Shown here in pieces: positions 50,189 to 56,940 of a stretch of 56,940 nucleotides of DNA (position 1 is the first letter of the stretch; the number at the start of each line of letters is the position of its first letter). The position numbers were made by a program, and so were the translations under genes. Below the pieces are notes generated by a model. That model ran no database searches, was not told the origin of the DNA, and worked only from the letters and a program-made list of their open reading frames with translations. The DNA is taken from contig JAGAXM010000024.1 in assembly GCA_017940895.1 (NCBI GenBank), forward strand, positions 1 through 56,940, given 5' to 3'. Source of the DNA: Clostridiales bacterium. Its GTDB lineage: Bacteria > Bacillota > Clostridia > Saccharofermentanales > Saccharofermentanaceae.

Positions 50189-50660
50189 TTCTCCTTATCA
50201 TCTCCCTGCAATTCCATGTTTCCCCGAGAACCTCATACGTCTCTGTCTCATCTAGCACAACATCTTCGAATCCCGCCGCCTTGTAGCAGTAATACGCGGG
50301 AAGATTATTCTCGAACACGCCGAGCGACACCGCATCCGCGCCCCGCCCGAAAGCATAATCAACCGCAAGCTTCATCATCTGCTTGCCGTAACCTTTGCCT
50401 CTTTTGTCCGGATCAACGATGACGAATCCGATGCGAAGAATATTCTCTTCCCCGGGTTTTCTTAACGTGAAGAAACCGACGATGCCGTCATCGTCGTAAG
50501 CCGTGAAGGCGTCCAAGTTCTCCACGAACGCGAAGTCTTCTTCCGTGATCGGATAAGTCCCGAGGACTCCCGCGGACCACTGATAAAATGCTTTCTCATC
50601 GCGCGTCCATGAAAGGATCGCCGCGGCATCTGCGCTTGTGTACTTCCTTATTCTCATCAT
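50178..50660 (-). CDS. GNAT-family N-acetyltransferase
   Basis: The 160-residue protein shows the GNAT fold: MRIRKYTSADAAAILSWTRD, GFVIVDPDKRGKGYGKQMMK (acetyl-CoA loop, with RGKGYGK) near residue 85, and LGVFENNLPAYYCYKAAGFE near 120. It acetylates an unknown amine. It overlaps the downstream membrane protein gene by 11 bases. Confidence 0.9.
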   Translation of the reverse strand: MMRIRKYTSADAAAILSWTRDEKAFYQWSAGVLGTYPITEEDFAFVENLDAFTAYDDDGIVGFFTLRKPGEENILRIGFVIVDPDKRGKGYGKQMMKLAVDYAFGRGADAVSLGVFENNLPAYYCYKAAGFEDVVLDETETYEVLGETWNCREMIRRNEG

Positions 50661-50683
50661 GACGATATTCTAACACACATAAA

Positions 50684-50707
50684 CGGTCCCGCACGAATGC
50701 GGGACCG
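50684..50707 (-). terminator. Hairpin after the helicase/MoxR/VWA operon
   Basis: A perfect 10-bp stem CGGTCCCGCA/TGCGGGACCG with a four-base loop lies 110 bases after the VWA gene on the minus strand, followed by only TTTA, so termination would be weak. Confidence 0.5.
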
Positions 50708-50728
50708 CCACGAAAGGAGAAAACCACT

Positions 50729-50755
50729 ATGAATACACAACAGCACTCTCTATAA
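50729..50755 (+). other. Eight-codon frame with strong ribosome site
   Basis: AAAGGAG stands about nine bases before ATG and eight codons (MNTQQHSL) then a stop. No gene follows on this strand. It may be a leftover gene start or chance. Confidence 0.2.
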
Positions 50756-50816
50756 CTATTTATACGCGACAGGTTTTAATATCTGACGACCAGAGAGTGA
50801 ACAAATAATTAATTAT

Positions 50817-52046
50817 TTACTTTCTCGGCGAAGATACCCGCGCGACTTTACCCCACGGAGGAGTAACGTCATCGCCCACGATAAGCCATAATACAGGGAT
50901 CCCCATCGCGGCTGATTCCTTAGGGAACGGGGCATAGCCGTCAGTCAGGATTATTATGAACGCGGGGAGCTGCTCGCTCATGAAGTCACGGACATACTTG
51001 AAGATAACACCAAAGTCCGTTCCACCTCCGCCCTTGGGCTTAAAACCCTTGAATTCTTCCACACTTTCGAACGGCACAGGCTCGACCACTGATGCATCGA
51101 AGAATCCGAGCCATCCCTTAAGCTTGCCGCCGAATTGGTCGATCGCTCCTTTGACCTCAGAGAAGCAGGTCGTGATCATGTCATCAGACATACTTCCTGA
51201 TGTATCTATCATGAACAGGATATCTTCCGCGCGGTCCTCCTTCTCGTTATAGTCAGGAAGGAAGAAAGGAGAATCGTCGAAGCGGCGGTCAGGCGGATTG
51301 AATGAATAGTCCGTAATCTCTTCTTTCACGAACTCATTAAGTATAGTGCGCCAGTCCGTCTGCGGATTACGAAGTTCATCTATGAGTCTTCTCGCACAAA
51401 GAGGTATCATCCCGCGCTCGTTCGACGGGTCGCGGATCGATATCGCTTCTCCCGCATCAAGGAGTCTCTTACGCCAGACATCGCTGAGCGACGGGTCGTC
51501 AATATCGCCCCAGTGCGAGTGGTCGTCCCACGTACCCTTGCCGGAAGACTCGGCATCAGCCATTAGAGAATCGTTCCCGTTCATAGGATATTTGACTCTA
51601 AGCAGATCATAGACCTGCTCTGCCGAGTATTCGCTCCCCTCTTTGCCGTCCGGAGCGGTATGCATGGACACGCCGTACTCATGAAGCGTTATCGACTTAA
51701 CGTCGTCGTTATTCGACTTCATGATGTTCGAATTAACGACGATATCGCACGCGACATTGAACATGAAGTCATCACGCTTGCCAGTCCTCATGCAGTGCTG
51801 CAGGACCACATGAAGGATCTCGTGCATCAGGATGAAGTCGAGCTCGCTGTCCGTGAGCTTGTCGAGGAAAGCAGGACCGAAGTATATGCGCATTCCGTCC
51901 GTCGCCGCCGTATCACAGTCAGGGTCAAGTGCGAACTGCATATGCATAAGAAGCAGTCCGTAGAATCCGTTCTTAAGAAGGATCCTCATGCGCGACTTGA
52001 GAAGCCTGCCGACATACTCTCTTTGCTTATCTTCAGATAACTGCAT
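50817..52046 (-). CDS. HExxH metallopeptidase-like / VWA domain protein (DUF2201-type)
   Basis: The 409-residue protein has an N-terminal domain with the zinc motif MHEILHVVLQH near residue 88 and a C-terminal von Willebrand A-like domain: FMIDTSGSMSDD (MIDAS DxSxS) near 270, GGGGTDFG and LTDGYAPF. This combination is DUF2201. VWA proteins commonly work with MoxR ATPases as a chaperone pair, and a MoxR gene overlaps its start by 14 bases. Whether the HExxH is active is unknown. It is last in the helicase operon. Confidence 0.88.
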   Translation of the reverse strand: MQLSEDKQREYVGRLLKSRMRILLKNGFYGLLLMHMQFALDPDCDTAATDGMRIYFGPAFLDKLTDSELDFILMHEILHVVLQHCMRTGKRDDFMFNVACDIVVNSNIMKSNNDDVKSITLHEYGVSMHTAPDGKEGSEYSAEQVYDLLRVKYPMNGNDSLMADAESSGKGTWDDHSHWGDIDDPSLSDVWRKRLLDAGEAISIRDPSNERGMIPLCARRLIDELRNPQTDWRTILNEFVKEEITDYSFNPPDRRFDDSPFFLPDYNEKEDRAEDILFMIDTSGSMSDDMITTCFSEVKGAIDQFGGKLKGWLGFFDASVVEPVPFESVEEFKGFKPKGGGGTDFGVIFKYVRDFMSEQLPAFIIILTDGYAPFPKESAAMGIPVLWLIVGDDVTPPWGKVARVSSPRK

Positions 52047-53154
52047 TGAGAAGTCCTCCCCTGGTCTGCATCCAGCGGTTAAACTCGGGTATCTTCATCA
52101 GAGTGCGCTTATAGTCCGGCGACAGATACATATAGTCCTTGAGAAGTATCACGCCGAAGTCGGGCGGCAGCTTATCCGCGAATCTTATCGAGTTCGCGAT
52201 GGCATCCGTGTCGTCCATATGCTCGCGCGCATATGCGGTCATGGAAGAAGTAAGCGCATACATCGCATCGGGCGCCGCGGGAACCTGCACGTCCTCACCC
52301 TCGAAAATCTTTTCCACAGAAGGCAGCTTATCGTAAATCTTGTCCCAGGTACGAAGCTCTATGGCAACACCCGAACCGACAATACCCGCGATGAGCGGAT
52401 ACATCTTATCGACATCGTCATCGACGCCGTTAAGGAGACGGCTTACCATCTCCCATGAACGCGGCGTCGGGAAAGCGGTATCGTCGTTACCCGAATCGAA
52501 CTTCATAAGATAGTCCTGACGGAACGACAGGAAGCCGATGACCTTGGGATTGACGCCTGTCTTAACAGCCCACTCACGCCACGCGGAGAAAGTGCTCTCA
52601 ACTTCGATATGCATAAGACGGTTGGCAAGCGCCTTGGGCATCTTATATGCGACGGAGCGGTCAGTCGTGCGGTTGCCCGCAGCGATGACGATACAGTTAT
52701 CGGGAAGCTTATGCTCACCTACGGTCTTATCGAGAGTTATCTGATAAGCCGCTGCCTGCACCGACTGAGGTGCCGCGGATATCTCATCGAGGAAAAGGAT
52801 ATTCACGACATCGGAAGACTCGTCCATATCGAATATCTGAGGACGCAGCCATACCGCGAACTTCTTATCGGCATCAGACGTGGGGATACCGCGAAGGTCG
52901 ATGGGGTTGAACAGGAGAAGACGGACATCCGTCACTTCCACCCGCTTACCCGTATGCTCGGTAATCTCCGATGCGATCTGTCTGACCGCCTGTGACTTAC
53001 CGACGCCCGGAGGACCCCACATCATAACGGACGGCATCGTGTTCATCGGAAGACCTTTATTAATAACCGCACTGTACGCATCCGCAAGCGTACTGACCGT
53101 CTTACCGACGGACATGGACGGAACATTTGTTAACCTGACATCAGTCATCTTCAT
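52033..53154 (-). CDS. MoxR-family AAA+ ATPase
   Basis: The 373-residue protein has Walker A MMWGPPGVGKSQ near residue 45, Walker B NILFLDEIS near 117 and IAAGNRTTDRS (sensor 1 region) near 155, typical of MoxR ATPases. It remodels or inserts cofactors into partner proteins in the cytoplasm, usually with a VWA partner, here the next gene. An ATG at 53148 is also possible. Its start overlaps the helicase stop by 14 bases. Confidence 0.9.
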   Translation of the reverse strand: MKMTDVRLTNVPSMSVGKTVSTLADAYSAVINKGLPMNTMPSVMMWGPPGVGKSQAVRQIASEITEHTGKRVEVTDVRLLLFNPIDLRGIPTSDADKKFAVWLRPQIFDMDESSDVVNILFLDEISAAPQSVQAAAYQITLDKTVGEHKLPDNCIVIAAGNRTTDRSVAYKMPKALANRLMHIEVESTFSAWREWAVKTGVNPKVIGFLSFRQDYLMKFDSGNDDTAFPTPRSWEMVSRLLNGVDDDVDKMYPLIAGIVGSGVAIELRTWDKIYDKLPSVEKIFEGEDVQVPAAPDAMYALTSSMTAYAREHMDDTDAIANSIRFADKLPPDFGVILLKDYMYLSPDYKRTLMKIPEFNRWMQTRGGLLNAVI

Positions 53155-56100
53155 TTACCCCCAGCTCTTCATCAATCTGCTCGATACGGCTTCTGTAGAA
53201 GTCGATCTTGTCCATATAACTCTCACCGTTATTAAGCTCGTCTTCAATGTCACGCTGTCTTTGTTCAAGCGCCGCAAGACCTCTGTTAAGGTCTTTCAAG
53301 TGCTTGTCAAATCCGTCGATAAAATTATCGATACGGATAAGATTGCCGACTTCCTTCTCTCCCAATTCGACGATATATCTTCCATAGTGCTCAAGGTACA
53401 CATACGGCTTATCCGGCGTCATCTGGGACGGCAGGATAATATCGAATCCGCGGTAAGTCATGAGCGTACGCTCAGTACCGTACAGCACATTGCCGCGAAG
53501 CGCATCGTCCAACTTCTCGCGAAGAGCACGGCGGCGTTCGGCTTCTGCCATCTTCGCTGCGTGTTCCACTGGAGCGGGATAAAGACCGGTCCACCACCTG
53601 CTGTAACGCAAGTCATCTTCACACACGGCGATAAGCTCTTTCTGCTGCGCGATCTTGCAGGGCAGCTCGAGAAGCTCCTTCTCCATCGCAAGACGGGACT
53701 CGGTAAGCTTATGCTGGAGCGTCGCGAAACGCGCGAGCTCATTTGCCGCCTCGACACGCTCCTTAACGAGCGAATTACCGACAGCGAGCGCCTTGACCTC
53801 GGCGTAATTAAGCACGACGTCATCTACGTCGGAGCCGCTTCTCTCGACTACGGAACCGGACAGCAAGGCAGAGATGAACCTCTGCTTGGTCTCGAGCAGC
53901 TGCCACGAGTAAGCATCGAAGCTGCCCTTCGTGATATAGCGGTAGATATATACCTTGGAATTGGTATTACCCTGACGAAGGATACGACCCTCGCGCTGCG
54001 TCATATCGGCAGGTCTCCACGGCACATCAAGGTGATGAAGCGCGATGAGCTTATCCTGGATATTGACGCCGAGACCGAGCTTCGCCGTCGAACCGATAAG
54101 CACACGAATATCGCCGGACCTTACTTTCTTAAACAGTGCCGAGCGTTTCTTATCGTTATCCGCATCGTGAATAAATGCGATCTCGTCCGCAGGGATGCCG
54201 TAACCCGTAAGACGCAGCTTAAGCTCGTCGTAGAGATTAAAGCCTTCCTTGGGCGTGGAGGAATCGCAGAACACGAGCTGCGTGCCCGACTCGTCGAACG
54301 TCCTTCTGTAGATATCGGCGACGTTCATCGCGCATCTTGCGACCTTGGACTCGTATGTATATTCGAGCGACGGGTCCACAAGTCTCATATCGAGAGCTGC
54401 CTTCCTGCCGTCCGTGGTTATCTTGAGCATATTGTCTTCCTTACGCTTTACCCTGCCCGAGCGCACGTCGTCGGCTCTTTGGGAGATAAGCTTCAGGAAG
54501 TCCTCGAACTCGGGCGTCTTGCCGATAAGAGAATCGACATAGCCGTCATGCTCGGGAATACCCGCAGATGCGTCAACCGAATGGAAGTCCGCCACGGACG
54601 ACAGAAGCGCCGTCAGCTCGGGAAGATTATGGAACTTCGAGAAGCGCGTCGCGAGTCGATAGGAGTTGGTATCCACGTCGATCTCGAACTCGGTAACCTT
54701 CTCGGCAAACATACCGATCCAGCTGTCGAAGTTCTGAAGGTCGAGCAGCGAGAGCTCACCGCTTTGCAGATACAACTGCATAACGAAGGCATCCGTTATG
54801 GAATTGGTGATGGGCGTACCCGTTGCCATAACGACGCCTCCGCCGTTGTTCGTGCGCTGGATGAACTTAACCTTATCCATCATCTCGCGGCACTTCTTCG
54901 AGCCCGTTCTGCTGATGCCGAGCACATAGTCGGCATGCGTGTTTACGGGCACGTTCTTATAGTTATGTGCTTCGTCAACGAACAGCCTGGTCACGCCAAG
55001 CTCGTCGAAGAATATCCTGCACTTACTGTTCTCTTTCTCGTCGCGGAGGTCGATGATATCCTTTTCGAGGCGCTTCTTACGCGCTCTTAAAGCGCAAGTC
55101 TCGCCGTACTCAAGTCTGGTGTTAACTTCCTCGAGCTGCGCCCTCAGGTTCTCCATCAGGCACTGCTTCGAAAGCGGGATGGCATCGAAACAGCTGTACG
55201 CGATTATGATGCCGTCGTACCCGCCGTCACGGATGTCCTCGAGCGTTGCCTCGCGCTTGGCAGGCGTAAATGCAGACGGGTCCACGATAAGCAGCTTCGC
55301 GTCCGGATACATATCCCTGAATATCCTCGCCCACTCGCCCGTGATGTTGTTCGGAACGACATACATATTCTTCTTCGACAGGTTCATCCTGCGAAGTTCC
55401 TGCCCTGCAGCTATCATCTCGTACGTCTTGCCTGCACCGACATCGTGCGCGAGCAAAGTGTTGGGCGAGAATATCATCCTCGCGACTGCATTCTTCTGAT
55501 ACGGGTAAAGCGTAACCTTCGGCGACATCGTCGGGAACGTGAGAAAAGAACCGTCGTACACACGTGCACGCACGCCGCTGTAACGGTCCTCGAAAATCTT
55601 CTCAAGACGCGCCTTACGAACAGGGTCGGTCCACACCCACTCCCTGAACTTCTTAATAAGAAGCTGCTGCTTCTCGACGGCGGCTATGGTCTCTTTCTTA
55701 TTAAGGACAGACTTTCTGCCTGACTTGCTGTCCGGACAGTCCACCTCATCCATGACCTTGATGGTGCGCATGTTAAGCGTATCCTCGAGGATGTGGAGAG
55801 CCTCGATACGGTTGGTACCATATGTGTTGGTGACGCCCACGGAATGCATGTATCTGCTCTTCTGCGGGATCTCCCAGACGCCGGTGAGTTCATCGTGACG
55901 TGTGGCGATCTGCTCGCGAAGAATAGCCTTATAGTTCTCGTGATAATACTTAGGTATCGTATCGCCGAACAGATGGAGCATGAAGTCGTCAATGACATCG
56001 GCAGGTACCCACGGGGAACCGAGAGTTATATAAATATCAGCAGACGCTACCGCCTGAGGCAGTACCTTCTCGATAGCCCTGATATTATCTTCGAACCTTC

Positions 56101-56458
56101 CGCGATAGACCTCGTTCGCCACCTTGGCGCGGTCCCACTTACGGCGAAGATTACCCGACAGGTATTCCTCAGACGTCTCCCAGCCTTTATAGGGATCGTG
56201 TCCCCATGTATCGGGATTCTGATAGATGGAACCTTTTAACGAATCGATGACATCATCGGCCGCCTTACCCGTCAGGCCACTTATATACCTGATATCCACG
56301 CGTCCCAAAGTCGTGAGGCTCTTAATGAGCGCATCACTTACACTGACAGTCTTTCCGGACTTTTCTTCCTTCGGCTCACTAACTCCGGAGTCCGCGCCGA
56401 AAGCACTTCCCCAGTTAAGCGGTAAATCAATAAAAGCATTCGAACTGTTATTAAACAT
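53141..56458 (-). CDS. Large SF2/SNF2-type helicase
   Basis: The 1105-residue protein (ATG 56458, GGAGG eight to nine bases upstream; a longer frame to 56533 crosses an operator-like dyad) has an N-terminal region of unknown role (about 1-330), then helicase motifs: LLAHDVGAGKTYEM (motif I) near residue 350, LFVDEAHNYKN (II), VMATGTPITNS (III) and QREGRILRQGN (VI) near 825, with a C-terminal coiled region after about 870. It resembles helicases found on conjugative elements and in some defence islands, but without the fused methylase. Co-expression with MoxR and VWA genes is suggested by 14-base overlaps. Confidence 0.9.
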   Translation of the reverse strand: MFNNSSNAFIDLPLNWGSAFGADSGVSEPKEEKSGKTVSVSDALIKSLTTLGRVDIRYISGLTGKAADDVIDSLKGSIYQNPDTWGHDPYKGWETSEEYLSGNLRRKWDRAKVANEVYRGRFEDNIRAIEKVLPQAVASADIYITLGSPWVPADVIDDFMLHLFGDTIPKYYHENYKAILREQIATRHDELTGVWEIPQKSRYMHSVGVTNTYGTNRIEALHILEDTLNMRTIKVMDEVDCPDSKSGRKSVLNKKETIAAVEKQQLLIKKFREWVWTDPVRKARLEKIFEDRYSGVRARVYDGSFLTFPTMSPKVTLYPYQKNAVARMIFSPNTLLAHDVGAGKTYEMIAAGQELRRMNLSKKNMYVVPNNITGEWARIFRDMYPDAKLLIVDPSAFTPAKREATLEDIRDGGYDGIIIAYSCFDAIPLSKQCLMENLRAQLEEVNTRLEYGETCALRARKKRLEKDIIDLRDEKENSKCRIFFDELGVTRLFVDEAHNYKNVPVNTHADYVLGISRTGSKKCREMMDKVKFIQRTNNGGGVVMATGTPITNSITDAFVMQLYLQSGELSLLDLQNFDSWIGMFAEKVTEFEIDVDTNSYRLATRFSKFHNLPELTALLSSVADFHSVDASAGIPEHDGYVDSLIGKTPEFEDFLKLISQRADDVRSGRVKRKEDNMLKITTDGRKAALDMRLVDPSLEYTYESKVARCAMNVADIYRRTFDESGTQLVFCDSSTPKEGFNLYDELKLRLTGYGIPADEIAFIHDADNDKKRSALFKKVRSGDIRVLIGSTAKLGLGVNIQDKLIALHHLDVPWRPADMTQREGRILRQGNTNSKVYIYRYITKGSFDAYSWQLLETKQRFISALLSGSVVERSGSDVDDVVLNYAEVKALAVGNSLVKERVEAANELARFATLQHKLTESRLAMEKELLELPCKIAQQKELIAVCEDDLRYSRWWTGLYPAPVEHAAKMAEAERRRALREKLDDALRGNVLYGTERTLMTYRGFDIILPSQMTPDKPYVYLEHYGRYIVELGEKEVGNLIRIDNFIDGFDKHLKDLNRGLAALEQRQRDIEDELNNGESYMDKIDFYRSRIEQIDEELGVNEDD

Positions 56459-56492
56459 AACGCATTCCTCCACGCTGACATTATCGCAAGTT

Positions 56493-56516
56493 GTATGTCC
56501 ATTTATACGGACATAC
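56493..56516. promoter_or_regulatory. Perfect dyad upstream of the helicase operon
   Basis: GTATGTCC (56493-56500) and GGACATAC (56509-56516) form a perfect 8-bp inverted repeat with an eight-base centre ATTTATAC. On the minus strand the centre contains TATAAA, and it ends 34 bases before the helicase ATG, the right place for a repressor operator over a promoter. Confidence 0.5.
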
Positions 56517-56704
56517 GACGTGCTGTGTTGCAATTAACCTTTGCAGTCAGTGTAGGACCGGTTTGTGAGAGTTTAAACCGGGGGGTAACACTGCACTTAC
56601 CGAATATGCCACACATGTACAGACGGTATGTATCCGATTCCTGTACATTCTTAACGCCGACTGTTCCCCAGAGACCTGCCGATTTGATGTCAAATCGGTC
56701 ATCA
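56517..56704. other. Non-coding stretch upstream of helicase operon
   Basis: No frame here has a good ribosome site together with protein-like composition. A 74-codon minus-strand frame (56503-56727) exists but lacks support. The region probably holds the helicase operon promoter. Confidence 0.3.
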
Positions 56705-56735
56705 GTTAGAGAATAAGGGGGTGTCATTCTCTAAC
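56705..56735. repeat. Perfect 10-bp inverted repeat GTTAGAGAAT/ATTCTCTAAC
   Basis: Arms at 56705-56714 and 56726-56735 around an 11-base centre. CATCAGTTAG occurs in the left flank and again at 56763-56772, so the area has both inverted and direct repeats. Confidence 0.5.
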
Positions 56736-56800
56736 TTATGCATCAAAAAGGGTCAAATTGAACATCAGTTAGGGACAGGTTAGGATCACTTGATCAATAT

Positions 56801-56836
56801 AAAGGGGCTGTCTCAAAACGATGAGACAGCTCCTTT
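56801..56836. terminator. Long hairpin AAAGGGGCTGTCTCA/TGAGACAGCTCCTTT
   Basis: A 15-bp stem with one G-T pair and a six-base loop, T-rich on both outer sides, could terminate from either direction. The GGGGCTGTCTCAAAA word also resembles insertion-sequence ends, but no transposase is in the window. Confidence 0.55.
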
Positions 56837-56852
56837 CATTTATGGCAACAAA

Positions 56853-56876
56853 AAACGGGTTCCGAAGAGCCCGTTT
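56853..56876. terminator. Second hairpin AAACGGGTTC/GAGCCCGTTT
   Basis: A 10-bp stem (one G-T pair) around CGAA follows the previous hairpin by 16 bases. The plus side continues ATTGTTAG, the minus side TTGTTGCC, so it is a weak or bidirectional terminator for an element beyond the window. Confidence 0.45.
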
Positions 56877-56940
56877 ATTGTTAGAATAATTTTGTGAAAC
56901 CTATTCTAAACTTACAGTCTGACTATAGCAAAAACGGGGG

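Noticed and set aside
52880..55090. 736-codon plus-strand frame opposite the helicase and MoxR genes
   Set aside because: It is antisense to two well-recognised genes with complete motifs and has no ribosome site; long open antisense frames are common in such codon usage.
56503..56727. 74-codon minus-strand frame upstream of the helicase
   Set aside because: Its start lies inside the 56705-56735 dyad, no Shine-Dalgarno precedes it, and it runs across the operator-like dyad; no family resemblance seen.

Overview
The window looks like a chromosome segment of a strictly anaerobic, fibre-degrading Gram-positive bacterium of the class Clostridia, probably a gut or rumen member of Lachnospiraceae, Oscillospiraceae or Saccharofermentanaceae type. 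This is an inference from gene content: clostridial lipoproteins, strong AGGAGG ribosome sites, GH5/GH26 glycanases, several GGDEF proteins, and a soluble Hdr/Flox/fumarate-reductase operon. No rRNA, CRISPR array or complete transposon was seen.

Layout. 1-5000: type I restriction-modification operon hsdR-hsdM-hsdS on the minus strand, with hsdS cut by the window edge. 5040-5640: terminators, possible tRNA-like scars, tRNA-Gly and a regular inverted-word array. 5.6-7.8 kb: intracellular GH26 mannanase, a helical protein and tRNA-Cys. 7.9-12 kb (+): ABC exporter with two related permeases, one fused to a CPBP protease domain. 11.9-14.7 kb (-): iron/cobalamin-type uptake ABC system. 14.8-20.8 kb: secreted nuclease (+), then a minus-strand operon of zinc-ribbon protein, 7TM-GGDEF, GT-C-like membrane protein, acetyltransferase, tiny ORF and MFS transporter. 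20.9-24.8 kb: 1290-residue surface protein with five DUF2135-like repeats and a C-type lectin domain. 24.9-33.8 kb (-): hdrB-hdrC-hdrA-floxD-(floxC-floxB-floxA)-frdB-frdA, a probable electron-bifurcating NADH-linked fumarate reductase system. 34-42.5 kb (-): apparent operon of a GH16-like/CBM/LacI-like/GGDEF fusion, cardiolipin synthase, anchored GH5 cellulase and a LacI-like/GGDEF protein. 42.5-45.5 kb: Rrf2 regulator, AIM24-family protein, lipoprotein and azlCD. 45.6-48 kb: tRNA-Ser, small and decayed genes, a CPBP-like membrane protein, a truncated M13-type lipoprotein, and two further inverted-word arrays. 48.1-50.7 kb: membrane protein, secreted DUF4214/transglutaminase protein and GNAT. 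50.8-56.5 kb (-): overlapping operon of a large helicase, a MoxR AAA ATPase and an HExxH/VWA protein. 56.5-56.9 kb: non-coding dyads and terminator-like or mobile-element-end-like hairpins.

The most unusual observations are: (1) two distant intergenic arrays (5414-5571 and 47465-47600) built from different six-base words but with the same alternating orientation and the same start-to-start spacing series 29-22-29-21-29, plus a third array (47740-47848) with another word and a 12-18-12-19 series; (2) a cytoplasmic diguanylate-cyclase fusion whose GH16-like domain has lost both catalytic glutamates, suggesting a glucan sensor; (3) the nine-gene Hdr-Flox-Frd operon; (4) the helicase/MoxR/VWA operon preceded by a perfect dyad.
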